A stretch of DNA of 64,000 bases from Pseudomonas frederiksbergensis (GCF_003732705.1 NZ_MOBR01000015.1:1-64000); one strand, 5' to 3'; shown: positions 1 to 8,650, counted from the first letter of the stretch. Program-made: numbers and translations. The notes: generated from the sequence alone by a model not told the origin.

Positions 1-29
1 CCATCGCGGGCAAGCCTTGCTCCTACAGG
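1..29. repeat. REP element, right arm, cut by window start
   Basis: The first bases read as the second arm of the GTAGGAGC-type repeat found elsewhere in this window (GCGGGCAAGCCTTGCTCCTAC). The left arm lies outside the window. It sits just downstream of nicX, which reads towards it. Confidence 0.75.
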
Positions 30-63
30 TTTCAGCGTTTCAGCAAGTCCACACAAGTCAATT

Positions 64-1116
64 TCAGCGAACTCGGGAGGCCTCCGGCGCCACCACATCC
101 CCGCCAATCACCACTGCCTGATCATCCAGGTACACATCGCAATTACGCAGCGGTATATCCAAATGGCACGGGGTTTTGCGCTTGCCGCCGACTTCGGTAT
201 TCGGCCCGGTGGAGAACAGGAAGTTGCCGTAGAACGCCCGGGCATCCATGCACATGCCGTCGTTCTTGTCGTGCAAACCCATGGCCGTCCACTGGGCTTT
301 TGGCTGTAAACCCCAGCCAATGTGGGAGATGCCGTACACCTCGGGATCATTGAAATACTTCATGTAATCACGCAGGTATTCAGCCTCGAAACCGCCATGG
401 ATCGAGGTGATGAAACCCTTTTCGATCTCCAGGGTGATCTTCTCCCGGGTGTAGGTCTTGAACGGCAGCACGATGTCGCCGATGTCCAGCACCAGCACGC
501 CTTCGGCGGTTTCTTCGTTGGGCCAGGAGAACAGGAAGCCGCTGGGCCAATGGTCCCAACGCCCCGGTTCATCGGCGAAACCGTACTCGGTCACCGCCGG
601 ATATTGCCCCAACGCCGCGCGGAAATCGCTGCCGGCGCGGGACGTGACATGGATCGAACGCGCCTGTTTCAGCAGCTTCTCCGCCGCCATCACCCGCACC
701 TTGTCGGCCTCGGTCGGCAGCATGCGCGCGAGTACTTCCGGGGGTTCGACGGCCAATAGAATGCGCGTGCCGGTCTTGAGGATCTGCTCCTGTTCCGGCG
801 AATGCAGCAGCATCATCGTGTCGACGATCAGGTCCGCCGCTTCCAGCGCCCGTTGCGCGGCGATATTGCCGGTCAGCGCGGTGTCGCCGCAGTAGGCGGT
901 CATGTCGTTGCCCATGGCCGTCGGATGGTTGAACGACGGCAATTCCACGGCGTAGACCTTGGCGCCCAGGCGCTGCGCGGCGTCCATCGCGGCACGCACG
1001 GTGCGCGGGTCGGAATAGTGGCTCTTGAGCACGGCGACGCTCTGGGTCGAGTCGACCTTCGACAGCTTCAACACGTGTTCGAACATCTGGGTCAGTTCGC
1101 AATCGCTTACCGGCAT
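64..1116 (-). CDS. nicX: 2,5-dihydroxypyridine 5,6-dioxygenase NicX
   Basis: This 350-residue protein matches NicX, the Fe(II) extradiol-type dioxygenase that opens 2,5-dihydroxypyridine to N-formylmaleamate in aerobic nicotinate degradation. The start is the ATG giving MPVSDCELTQM, preceded by AGGAGACAG; the open frame extends 73 codons further upstream, but only from a TTG and without family resemblance. The C-terminal half holds the His/Asp-rich segment expected for metal binding (GISHIGWGL, HDKNDGMCMDA, CHLDIPL), but I assign no ligand with certainty. The gene diverges from nicC, so the 310-base gap holds both promoters. In P. putida the neighbours beyond nicX are nicR and nicAB; if conserved, they lie left of this window. 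Confidence 0.95.
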   Translation of the reverse strand: MPVSDCELTQMFEHVLKLSKVDSTQSVAVLKSHYSDPRTVRAAMDAAQRLGAKVYAVELPSFNHPTAMGNDMTAYCGDTALTGNIAAQRALEAADLIVDTMMLLHSPEQEQILKTGTRILLAVEPPEVLARMLPTEADKVRVMAAEKLLKQARSIHVTSRAGSDFRAALGQYPAVTEYGFADEPGRWDHWPSGFLFSWPNEETAEGVLVLDIGDIVLPFKTYTREKITLEIEKGFITSIHGGFEAEYLRDYMKYFNDPEVYGISHIGWGLQPKAQWTAMGLHDKNDGMCMDARAFYGNFLFSTGPNTEVGGKRKTPCHLDIPLRNCDVYLDDQAVVIGGDVVAPEASRVR

Positions 1117-1185
1117 TTCCTGTCTCCTCAATCGTCTGCTGCGCACCAAGTCGAGGCGCCCTGCCTCACCATAGTGCATTTTTAT

Positions 1186-1197
1186 AGCGTGTACGCC
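1186..1197. promoter_or_regulatory. Candidate NicR operator on the nicX side
   Basis: AGCGTGTACGCC is a near-palindrome about 70 bases upstream of the nicX start. The same pattern, AGCGTRTACRCY, recurs once more in this intergenic region, on the nicC side. NicR, a MarR-type repressor responding to 6-hydroxynicotinate, is known to control the nicX and nicC promoters in P. putida. That these sites are its targets is inference from position and symmetry. Confidence 0.5.
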
Positions 1198-1359
1198 ATT
1201 TGTTATCGATAAGACATCAAATGCGAGCGGACTGCAAGCGCCGGACCATAACGTTACCAACCCACACAAACCCAACAAACAAAGGTTACATTCGGTGACT
1301 ACGGGCAAAAAACGCCAAAAATTAATTTTTACCAACGGCTCTTTCTTTTTGAAAAATAC

Positions 1360-1371
1360 AGCGTATACACT
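1360..1371. promoter_or_regulatory. Candidate NicR operator on the nicC side
   Basis: AGCGTATACACT lies 56 bases upstream of the nicC ATG, where a repressor would cover or abut the promoter. Its inner core GTATAC is a perfect palindrome and it matches the nicX-side site at 9 of 12 positions. Between the two sites the sequence is AT-rich and non-coding. Confidence 0.5.
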
Positions 1372-1426
1372 TTAAAAACCTTGCGGCGACCCGCCAGCGA
1401 CCATTCGAAGAAGAGGAACAAGCCCA

Positions 1427-2575
1427 ATGGCCCAAACACAAAAAATCGCCATCGTCGGTGCAGGTCTTGGCGGTGCAGCCGCTGCGACGTTGCTGCAACA
1501 AGCCGGGTTCCAGGTGGACATCTACGAACAGGCCCCGGAGTTCTCCCGCCTAGGCGCCGGGATCCACATGGGCCCCAACATCATGAAAATCTTCCGGCGC
1601 ATGGGCATCGAGCAGCAACTCGACCTAATGGGCTCGCACCCGGATCACTGGTTCAGCCGTGACGGCTTGAGCGGCGACTACCTGTCGCGCATCCCGCTGG
1701 GTGATTTCGCTCGCAAGGAATACGGCGCGTCCTACGTCACCGTGCACCGTGGCGACCTGCATGCCTTGCAGATGTCGACGATCAAACCCGGCACCGTGCA
1801 CTTCAACAAACGCCTGGAAACCCTCGAAGAAACCGACACCCAGGTGCGCCTGACTTTCAGCGACGGCGAAGTCACCTACGCCGACATCGTGATCGGTGCC
1901 GACGGGATCAATTCGAAGATTCGTGAAGAGTTGCTGGGCGCGGAAAAACCGCTGTACAGCGGCTGGGTCGCACACCGCGCATTGATCCGTGGCGATCAAC
2001 TGGCCAAGTACGATTTGAAGTTCGAGGACTGCATCAAGTGGTGGACCGAGGACCGGCACATGATGGTCTACTACACCACCGGCAAGCGCGACGAGTACTA
2101 CTACGTCACCGGCGTGCCGCACCCGGAGTGGGATTTCCAGGGCGCGTTTGTCGATAGCAGCCGCGAAGAAATGTTCGAAGCGTTCCAGGGCTATCACCCG
2201 ACGGTCCAGGCGCTGATCGAATCCACCGAAAGCGTGACCAAATGGCCGCTGCGCAACCGCAATCCGTTGCCGTTGTGGAGTCGTGGACGTCTGGTATTGC
2301 TCGGCGACGCTTGCCACCCAATGAAGCCACACATGGCCCAAGGCGCCGGCATGGCCATTGAAGATGCGGCGATGCTGACTCGTTGCTTGCAGGAAACCGG
2401 CCTCGGCGACTACCGCACCGCGTTCGAACTGTATGAAGCCAACCGCAAGGAACGCGCCTCCCGCGTTCAGTCCGTGTCCAACGCCAACACCTGGCTGCGC
2501 ACTCAGGAAGACCCGGCCTGGGTCTATGGCTACGACCTGTACGCCCAACAGTTGAAATCGGGGGTGGCCGCGTGA
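1427..2575 (+). CDS. nicC: 6-hydroxynicotinate 3-monooxygenase NicC
   Basis: A 382-residue FAD-dependent aromatic hydroxylase that decarboxylates and hydroxylates 6-hydroxynicotinate to 2,5-dihydroxypyridine with NADH and O2. The Rossmann motif GAGLGG is at residues 11-16, the DG motif (VIGADGINSKIRE) is mid-protein, and the second FAD motif LLGDACHP is followed by the MAQGAGMAIEDA helix. The family is the PHBH-type class A flavin monooxygenases, and the closest remembered sequence is P. putida NicC. AGAGGAACAAGCCC precedes the ATG. It is the first gene of nicCDEF, and its stop overlaps the nicD GTG start by four bases. Confidence 0.95.
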   Translation: MAQTQKIAIVGAGLGGAAAATLLQQAGFQVDIYEQAPEFSRLGAGIHMGPNIMKIFRRMGIEQQLDLMGSHPDHWFSRDGLSGDYLSRIPLGDFARKEYGASYVTVHRGDLHALQMSTIKPGTVHFNKRLETLEETDTQVRLTFSDGEVTYADIVIGADGINSKIREELLGAEKPLYSGWVAHRALIRGDQLAKYDLKFEDCIKWWTEDRHMMVYYTTGKRDEYYYVTGVPHPEWDFQGAFVDSSREEMFEAFQGYHPTVQALIESTESVTKWPLRNRNPLPLWSRGRLVLLGDACHPMKPHMAQGAGMAIEDAAMLTRCLQETGLGDYRTAFELYEANRKERASRVQSVSNANTWLRTQEDPAWVYGYDLYAQQLKSGVAA

Positions 2576-3378
2576 GCTCTTTCGTCCACGGCGGCAACGT
2601 CCAGGCCAACGGCATTCGCCAGCATTACTTGCGTTATGGGGGCAAAGGCCCGGCACTGGTGCTGATCCCCGGCATTACCAGCCCGGCGATTACCTGGGGG
2701 TTTGTCGCGGAACGCCTAGGCGAGCATTTCGACACTTATGTGCTCGATGTGCGCGGTCGCGGCCTCTCCTCCACCGGCCCGGAGCTGGACTACAGCGCCG
2801 ACACCTGCGCCGATGACATTGGTGCTTTCGCCCACGCCATGAACCTCGACAGCTACCACTTGGTCGGCCACTCCATGGGCGCCCGTTTTGCGGTGCGCAG
2901 TGCCGTGAAACATCCGGCCGGGGTCAATCGCCTGGTGTTGATTGACCCGCCCGTCTCCGGCCCCGGTCGCCGTGAATACCCGAGCAAACTGCCGTGGTAC
3001 GTCGATTCGATCCGCCAGTCATTGATCGGGATGGATGCCGAGGCCATGCGCGCCTTCTGCGCCACCTGGACCGATGAGCAATTGCAACTGCGCGCCGAAT
3101 GGCTGCACACCTGCTACGAACCGGCGATTGTGCGCGCCTTTAACGATTTTCATGACGTGGATTTCCATCAGGACCTGCCGAAACTCCAGCAACCTGCATT
3201 GCTGATGATTGCCGGTCGTGGCGGTGTGATTGCGCCCGAGGACGAAGCGGAAATCCTCGACCTGCAGCCGAACATTCGCAGCGTCCACGTCGCCAACGCC
3301 GGGCACATGATTCCTTGGGATGACCTCGAAGGCTTCTTCAGCGCCTTCGGTGATTTCCTTGGCCCGCGCCTGAACTAA
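2572..3378 (+). CDS. nicD: N-formylmaleamate deformylase NicD
   Basis: An alpha/beta hydrolase of 268 residues that removes formate from N-formylmaleamate, the NicX product, to give maleamate. The catalytic triad reads directly: nucleophile Ser101 in GHSMG, Asp125 in LVLID and His245 in NAGHMIPW. These are the same numbers I recall for P. putida NicD. The start is GTG in a GTGA overlap with the nicC stop, which implies translational coupling. It is followed after 19 bases by nicE. Confidence 0.95.
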   Translation: MSSFVHGGNVQANGIRQHYLRYGGKGPALVLIPGITSPAITWGFVAERLGEHFDTYVLDVRGRGLSSTGPELDYSADTCADDIGAFAHAMNLDSYHLVGHSMGARFAVRSAVKHPAGVNRLVLIDPPVSGPGRREYPSKLPWYVDSIRQSLIGMDAEAMRAFCATWTDEQLQLRAEWLHTCYEPAIVRAFNDFHDVDFHQDLPKLQQPALLMIAGRGGVIAPEDEAEILDLQPNIRSVHVANAGHMIPWDDLEGFFSAFGDFLGPRLN

Positions 3379-3397
3379 ACGCATCTGGGAGATTTTT

Positions 3398-4150
3398 ATG
3401 CTCAAGCCTTACCGCATCGGCCAGATTGTGCCGAGCTCCAACACCACCATGGAAACCGAGATTCCGGCGATGCTCAACGCGCGCCAGTTGATCCGCCCGG
3501 AGCGCTTCACCTTTCACTCCAGCCGCATGCGCATGAAACAAGTACGCAAGGAAGAACTGGCGGCGATGGACGGCGAATCCGACCGTTGCGCCGTCGAGTT
3601 GTCCGACGCCAAGGTCGATGTGCTGGGTTATGCCTGCCTGGTGGCGATCATGGCCATGGGGCTCGGTTATCATCGCCAGTCTGAGCAGCGGCTGCGCAAA
3701 GCCACCGCCGATAACGACGCGAACGCCCCGGTGATTACCAGTGCCGGCGCTTTGATCGAAGGCTTGAAAGTCATGGGCGCCAAACGCATCGCCATTGTCG
3801 CGCCGTACATGAAGCCGCTGACGGAACTGGTGGTGGATTACATTCGCGAAGAAGGCTTTGAAGTGGTGGACTGGCGCGCCCTGGAGATCCCCGACAACTT
3901 GGCCGTGGCCCGGCACGACCCGGCGAATCTGCCCGGCATCGTCGCTGGCATGAATCTGGAAGGGGTGGATGTGATCGTACTGTCGGCCTGCGTGCAAATG
4001 CAGTCGCTGCCGGTGGTGGCGCAAGTCGAAGCGCAAACCGGCAAACCGGTGCTCACCGCAGCGATTGCCACGACTTACGCCATGCTCAAGGCCCTGGACC
4101 TGGAACCCATCGTTCCCGGCGCCGGCGCCCTGCTCTCCGGCGCTTATTAA
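3398..4150 (+). CDS. nicE: Maleate cis-trans isomerase NicE
   Basis: A 250-residue member of the Asp/Glu racemase superfamily that isomerises maleate to fumarate, the last step of the nicotinate pathway. The two-cysteine active site of the family is visible as Cys80 (LGYAC) and Cys198 (VLSAC), each at the end of a beta strand. The N-terminal motif IGQIVPSSNTTMETE is characteristic of maleate isomerases. GGGAG precedes the ATG by six bases. It lies between nicD and nicF on the same strand with short spacers, so it is probably cotranscribed. Confidence 0.95.
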   Translation: MLKPYRIGQIVPSSNTTMETEIPAMLNARQLIRPERFTFHSSRMRMKQVRKEELAAMDGESDRCAVELSDAKVDVLGYACLVAIMAMGLGYHRQSEQRLRKATADNDANAPVITSAGALIEGLKVMGAKRIAIVAPYMKPLTELVVDYIREEGFEVVDWRALEIPDNLAVARHDPANLPGIVAGMNLEGVDVIVLSACVQMQSLPVVAQVEAQTGKPVLTAAIATTYAMLKALDLEPIVPGAGALLSGAY

Positions 4151-4162
4151 GGGGTGAGTGAC

Positions 4163-4795
4163 ATGAGCGAACAAACCGCCAACGACAACTATCAAGGCGT
4201 GTGGGGCCAGCGCATCGGGTTTGGCCAGAAGGCTGCGTTGCTGATGATCGATTTCATGCGCGGCTACACCACCGAAGGCGCGCCGCTGTTTGCTCCCGGC
4301 GTGGTCAGTGCCGTGGCTGAAAGCGTCGAGTTGCTGGCCAGCGCCCGACGTAACGGCATCCCGGTGGTGCACACCAATATCCGCTACCATCCCGGCCATT
4401 TCGCCAATGGCGGGATCTGGGTGAAAAAAGCGCCAGTGATGAAAGACATGGTCGAGGGCAATCCCTTGGCGGCGTTCTGTGAAGAGGTGCTGCCAACCAA
4501 GGATGAAGTGGTGATCAGCAAGCAGTACGCCAGTGCGTTTTTCGGCAGCAGTTTGGCCTCGATGCTGCACGCCCAAGGCATCGACACGGTGGTGCTGGCC
4601 GGCTGCTCGACCAGCGGCTGCATTCGGGCGACGGCCGTGGACGCGGTGCAACACGGCTTTCGCACCATCGTCGTGCGCCAGTGCGTCGGCGACCGGCATC
4701 CGGCGCCCCACGAAGCCAATCTGTTCGACATCGATAGCAAGTATGGCGATGTCATCAGCAAACAGGAGGCCATCGCCCACTTCGAAAAAATGTAA
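4163..4795 (+). CDS. nicF: Maleamate amidohydrolase NicF
   Basis: An isochorismatase-superfamily hydrolase (210 residues) that converts maleamate to maleate and ammonia. The family catalytic triad is present: Asp30 in LLMIDF, a Lys in the VVISKQYASAFF segment, and Cys153 in GCSTSGCIRATAVDA. A GTG nine bases upstream is also in frame, but the ATG giving MSEQTANDNYQGVW sits better behind GGGGTGAG and matches the length I remember for NicF. It follows nicE closely, and the large REP array lies between it and nicT. Confidence 0.93.
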   Translation: MSEQTANDNYQGVWGQRIGFGQKAALLMIDFMRGYTTEGAPLFAPGVVSAVAESVELLASARRNGIPVVHTNIRYHPGHFANGGIWVKKAPVMKDMVEGNPLAAFCEEVLPTKDEVVISKQYASAFFGSSLASMLHAQGIDTVVLAGCSTSGCIRATAVDAVQHGFRTIVVRQCVGDRHPAPHEANLFDIDSKYGDVISKQEAIAHFEKM

Positions 4796-4858
4796 TGCGT
4801 GCCACAAGAACCGCGCCATAGAGCGCAGGTCTTGGTGACAAAACTGAGGTGTACGTTC

Positions 4859-5240
4859 TGTAGGAGCACGGCTTGCCCGCGATGGCGATTTCACTGACGC
4901 CATCGCGAGCAAGCTTTGCTCCTACGGGTGATCCGTTGTAGGAGCGAGGCTTGCCCGCGAAGGCGATTTCAAGGACGCCTTCGCCAGCAAGCTTTGCTCC
5001 TACGGGGTGATCCGTTGTAGGAGCAAGGCTTGCCCGCGATGGCGATTTCGAGGATGTCATCGCGAGCAAGCTTTGCTCCTACGGGGTGATCCGTTGTAGG
5101 AGCAAGGCTTGCCCGCGATGGCGATTTCACTGACGCCATCGCGAGCAAGCTTTGCTCCTACGGGTGATCCGTTGTAGGAGCAAGGCTTGCCCGCGATGGC
5201 GATTTCACTGACGCCATTGCGAGCAAGCTTTGCTCCTACA
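4859..5240. repeat. Array of five tandem GTAGGAGC-type REP palindromes
   Basis: Five near-identical units of 67-68 bases start at about 4859, 4937, 5016, 5095 and 5173, a period of 78-79 bases. Each has a left arm TGTAGGAGC-ACGGCTTGCCCGCGA-like, a short centre and an inverted right arm TCGCGAGCAAGCTTTGCTCCTAC. Units are joined by a conserved spacer of about 11-12 bases, GGGTGATCCGT or GGGGTGATCCGT. The array occupies most of the 559-base gap between nicF and nicT and could form strong hairpins in a nicF read-through transcript. No REP-associated transposase gene is present in the window. Confidence 0.9.
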
Positions 5241-5354
5241 CAGGGTGTGCGACCTCAGTCTTCTGACACTGCCTTTGGACGCCGCTTTCAGCGCGCCAGA
5301 GCGCTGGAAAAAGCGGCTGTATAAAAACCATAAGTCACCGCCAGGAGACATCCG

Positions 5355-6665
5355 ATGCCCATTGCGAACGCAGCACCCGCGACCACGGTCGCCGACCCGA
5401 TTCAAGCGCTGTACCACAAGATCACCTGGAAGTTGATTCCGTTCCTGTGCTTCTGCTACCTGGCCGCGTACCTCGACCGGATCAACATCGGCTTCGCCAA
5501 ACTGCAGATGCTCGATCAACTGCACTTCAGCGAAACCGCGTTCGGCCTCGGTGCCGGGCTGTTTTTTGTCGGCTACATCCTGTTCGAAGTACCGAGCAAC
5601 CTGGTGCTGGAAAAGGTCGGCGCGAAGATCTGGATCGCCCGGATAATGATCACCTGGGGCCTGCTCTCGGCCTGCACCATGCTGGTGACCTCCACCACCC
5701 AGTTCTACGTCCTGCGATTCTTGCTCGGTGCCGCTGAAGCCGGGTTCCTGCCCGGCGTGCTGTATTACCTGACCACGTGGTTCCCGACCTATCGACGGGG
5801 TCGCATCATCGCGTTGTTCATGATCGGCTTGCCGTTGTCCAGCGTGATTGGCGGGCCGCTTTCGGGTTGGGTGATGAGTCATTTCGATAGCCTCGGCGGT
5901 TTGCGCGGCTGGCAGTGGCTATTCCTGATCGAAGCGGTGCCCAGCGTGTTGCTCGGCGTACTGACCTTCTGGGCGCTGCCGAACAGCTATCAACAAGCCA
6001 AGTGGCTCAATGACGAAGAGAAAGCCCTGCTGGAACAGGAACTGCGCGCCGACGAAGCCAGTGCCGGCGACAGCAAACACAGCTTTCGCGACGGGTTCTT
6101 CAATCTGAAAGTGTGGATGCTTGGCGGCATCGATTTCTCGATCCTGCTCAGCGCCTATGCCATGGGTTTCTGGATGCCCACCTTCATCCGCAACGCCGGG
6201 ATCGTCGACACGTTCCACATCGGCATCCTCACCGCGTTGCCGAGCGTCGCCGCGCTGCTGGGCATGCTGCTGATCGGTGCCAGCTCCGACAAACACCGCG
6301 AACGCCGCTGGCACATCATCGTGCCGTTCCTGGTCGGCGCGGCGGCGATGGCCACGGCGCCGTTCTTCGTGCACAACGTGGTGGCGACCGTGGCGCTGTT
6401 CGCCATTGCTTCGGCGGCGATCATTGGCGCGGTGCCGGTGTTTTTCAGCCTGCCGGCGACGTTTCTCAAGGGTACGGCGGCGGCTACCGGGTTTGCCCTC
6501 GCCTGCTCGTTGGCGAACATTGCCGGGTTGGTGAGCAACTCGCTGATGGGGGTGGCGATTGACGTGACGGGCAGCAGCGCCGGGGCGTTGTGGTTCTTTG
6601 CCGGGTGCCTGATTCTCAGTAGTTTCCTGGTGATTGCGTTGCCGGCCAAACTGGTCAACCGCTGA
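5355..6665 (+). CDS. nicT: MFS nicotinate-pathway transporter NicT
   Basis: A 436-residue major facilitator of the anion:cation symporter (ACS) group, with 12 predicted membrane segments and the family motif YLDRINIGFAKLQM in TM1. Position and family match NicT of the P. putida nic cluster, the likely importer of nicotinate or 6-hydroxynicotinate. The N-terminus before TM1 is about 30 residues and cytoplasmic. AGGAG lies seven bases before the ATG. Unlike nicCDEF it is separated by a 559-base REP-filled gap, so it may have its own promoter. The substrate is inferred from context; sequence alone gives only an organic-acid-type MFS carrier. Confidence 0.85.
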   Translation: MPIANAAPATTVADPIQALYHKITWKLIPFLCFCYLAAYLDRINIGFAKLQMLDQLHFSETAFGLGAGLFFVGYILFEVPSNLVLEKVGAKIWIARIMITWGLLSACTMLVTSTTQFYVLRFLLGAAEAGFLPGVLYYLTTWFPTYRRGRIIALFMIGLPLSSVIGGPLSGWVMSHFDSLGGLRGWQWLFLIEAVPSVLLGVLTFWALPNSYQQAKWLNDEEKALLEQELRADEASAGDSKHSFRDGFFNLKVWMLGGIDFSILLSAYAMGFWMPTFIRNAGIVDTFHIGILTALPSVAALLGMLLIGASSDKHRERRWHIIVPFLVGAAAMATAPFFVHNVVATVALFAIASAAIIGAVPVFFSLPATFLKGTAAATGFALACSLANIAGLVSNSLMGVAIDVTGSSAGALWFFAGCLILSSFLVIALPAKLVNR

Positions 6666-6679
6666 CACCACACTACTTT

Positions 6680-6830
6680 TGTAGGAGCACGGCTTGCTGG
6701 CGATGGCGTCCTTGAGATCGTCTTCGCGAGCAAGCTTCGCTCCTACAGATGCGTGCAAAACTTGTAGGAGCGAGGCTTGCCCGCGAAGGCGTCGTTGAAA
6801 TCGCCATCGCGGGCAAGCCTTGCTCCTACA
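6680..6830. repeat. Two REP palindromes downstream of nicT
   Basis: Two GTAGGAGC-type units, 6680-6747 and 6763-6830, each with inverted arms. The first carries a CTGGCGATGGCG variant in the left arm. They fill the gap between nicT and the nucleoside hydrolase, and end 33 bases before the latter's start codon. Confidence 0.85.
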
Positions 6831-6863
6831 GGTGTTCATTCCAACCTATCGGGTGTGCCTCTT

Positions 6864-7943
6864 ATGCAAGGTTTGATCAAACGCTGTGCCCTGCTTGTCG
6901 CCGTCGGCCTGTGTGCAGGGTCCCTGCAAGCCGCGGAAAAAGTCATCTTCGACACCGATTTCAACGTGCTCAATGATGACGGCCAGGCCTTTATCATGCT
7001 TGCCCAGTTGCACGCGCAAAAACGCATCGACTTGCTCGGCATGACCCTGGTCAGCGGCAACGCCTGGGTCGATCAGGAACAGGTCGATGCGCTCAAAGCC
7101 GTGGAGCGCATGGGCGTGGAAAAAGACATCGGCGTGTATTCCGGCGCGGCGTATCCGCTGCTGCATGACTTCGCCACCTATGAGCAGGAAAAAGCCCTGT
7201 TCGGCGCCGGTTGGCCGGGGGCGTTCAAGGCGCCGCGTCCGACCTCTGCCGCGCAACTGGTCGCGCCGCCGGATGGCCTGGCCACCCACACCACACTGCG
7301 CAAGGAAACCGCCGCGCAGTTCATCGTCGAGAGCGTGCGCGCCAATCCCCATGAAGTGACGTTGCTGGCGGTCGGGCCGCTGACCAATATTGCGCTGGCG
7401 ATCCGTTCCGCGCCGGACATCGTGCCGCTGATCAAACGCATCGTGTACATGGGCGGCGCCCTGGAGATTCCAGGCAACACCACCCCGGCCGCCGAGTTCA
7501 ACTGGTGGTTCGACCCCGAGGCGGCGAAGATCGTCCTGCGCTCGCCCATCGAACACGTGATCTTCCCCAACGACGTGTGCGAGAAAGTCACCTTCGATGC
7601 CTCAGTGTACAAACGGGTGATCGCGAAACCGGGGCCGATTGCCGACCTGTACAAGCACGAATTCGGCCCGTTGTTCGACAAGGATCCGGCGTATCACAGT
7701 TTCACCTGGGACAGTCTGCCGGCGCTGTTTCTGGTGCAGCCGGGCATCGTCACCGAATCCCGGGATTTGTGGGTGGATGTGGACGCGCAGTTCGGCGCCA
7801 ATTACGGCCGCGCACTGGGCTACAAGAAAAGCCCACCGGTGGGTACGCAAAAAGCCAAAGTGGTGTTCGCCATCGACCAGCAGAAATTCTGGGACGGCTA
7901 TGTGAACCTCGTGACCTTGCCGACACCGGTCAAGGGCAGTTGA
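6864..7943 (+). CDS. Periplasmic nucleoside hydrolase (IunH-type)
   Basis: A 359-residue inosine-uridine-preferring nucleoside hydrolase with a signal peptide (MQGLIKRCALLVAVGLCAGSLQA, cleavage near AAE). The family Ca-binding motif appears as DTDFNVLNDDGQA at residues about 29-41, and a second acidic region is present (FPNDVCE). The open frame continues 29 codons upstream into the REP palindrome, which does not resemble protein, so the ATG before the signal sequence is used. Enzymes of this family split the N-glycosidic bond of ribonucleosides to base and ribose. Its position behind nicT suggests it might release nicotinate or nicotinamide from pyridine nucleosides in the periplasm, but that is speculation. 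Confidence 0.85.
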   Translation: MQGLIKRCALLVAVGLCAGSLQAAEKVIFDTDFNVLNDDGQAFIMLAQLHAQKRIDLLGMTLVSGNAWVDQEQVDALKAVERMGVEKDIGVYSGAAYPLLHDFATYEQEKALFGAGWPGAFKAPRPTSAAQLVAPPDGLATHTTLRKETAAQFIVESVRANPHEVTLLAVGPLTNIALAIRSAPDIVPLIKRIVYMGGALEIPGNTTPAAEFNWWFDPEAAKIVLRSPIEHVIFPNDVCEKVTFDASVYKRVIAKPGPIADLYKHEFGPLFDKDPAYHSFTWDSLPALFLVQPGIVTESRDLWVDVDAQFGANYGRALGYKKSPPVGTQKAKVVFAIDQQKFWDGYVNLVTLPTPVKGS

Positions 7944-8012
7944 AACCGCCGGCAATCATGAACAAGTGACAGCCTCGGGCGAACCCCTCACAGTGAGCGT
8001 GGTCGCACAGGT

Positions 8013-8054
8013 GAACCGCCCGATAATCTTCAAGGGCGGTTCAGTCCCTTTTTC
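8013..8054 (+). terminator. Rho-independent terminator after the nucleoside hydrolase
   Basis: GAACCGCCC (8013-8021) pairs perfectly with GGGCGGTTC (8034-8042) around a 12-base loop, followed by AGTCCCTTTTTC. It lies between the hydrolase stop and the next start. Confidence 0.8.
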
Positions 8055-8069
8055 TGTCGAGAGCCCTTC

Positions 8070-8543
8070 ATGCGCAGACTTCTTGCCCTGTCCCTTTCCC
8101 TGCTGTTGCTCTCCCTGAGCGCCTGCGCGCTGTTCCCGAATCGCGATCCGCTGAACATCAACGTGGTCGGGATCGAACCGCTGCAAAGCCAGGATCTGGA
8201 AGTGCGTTTCGCGGTAAAGATCCGCGTGCAAAACCCGAATGAAACCGCCATCGACTACAACGGCGTGGCGCTGGACCTGGAAGTCAACGGTCAACCACTG
8301 GCTTCCGGTGTCAGCGATCAGTCAGGGACAATCCCACGGTTTTCCGAAACGGTGTTGACCGTGCCGGTGAGCGTCTCGGCGTTCTCGGTACTGCGCCAGA
8401 CCCTCGGCCTGAGCCAGACCCAAACCCTCGACAACCTGCCCTACGTACTGCGCGGCAAACTGGCCGGCGGGTTGTTTGGCACGATGCGGTTTGTGGATAC
8501 GGGCAAGCTGAGGTTGCCGGGGCCGAGTGCGGCGACCTGGTAG
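8070..8543 (+). CDS. LEA type 2 (WHy domain) lipoprotein
   Basis: A 157-residue protein with a lipoprotein signal peptide ending in LSAC (residues 16-19). The rest is one LEA type 2 / water-stress-hypersensitive-response domain, a beta-sandwich with the conserved stretch VRFAVKIRVQNPNETAIDYNG. Bacterial members of this family are small lipoproteins linked to desiccation or envelope stress; the precise role is unknown. Residue 2 after the Cys is Ala, which predicts outer-membrane sorting. It follows a terminator and is followed by a REP element, so it is probably monocistronic. Confidence 0.85.
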   Translation: MRRLLALSLSLLLLSLSACALFPNRDPLNINVVGIEPLQSQDLEVRFAVKIRVQNPNETAIDYNGVALDLEVNGQPLASGVSDQSGTIPRFSETVLTVPVSVSAFSVLRQTLGLSQTQTLDNLPYVLRGKLAGGLFGTMRFVDTGKLRLPGPSAATW

Positions 8544-8557
8544 ACCCGCCCACCCCT

Positions 8558-8625
8558 TGTAGGAGCAAGGCTTGCCCGCGATGGCGTATTCGAGATCGCC
8601 ATCGCGGGCAAGCCATGCTCCTACA
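8558..8625. repeat. REP palindrome between LEA lipoprotein and nitrilase
   Basis: A single complete GTAGGAGC-type unit with near-perfect arms. It lies between two convergent genes, where it can act as a transcriptional barrier in both directions. Confidence 0.85.
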
Positions 8626-8650
8626 AGGGTATCGGCAATCAATCAGTGGC

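Noticed and set aside
3338..4912. Long antisense open frame opposite nicE and nicF (524 codons)
   Set aside because: It lies over two clearly identified genes; high GC third positions create such frames, and its product is His/Gln-rich with no recognisable motif.
4859..5240. Possible CRISPR array
   Set aside because: The repeated units are themselves palindromic REP elements with near-identical spacers; there are no unique spacers and no cas genes.
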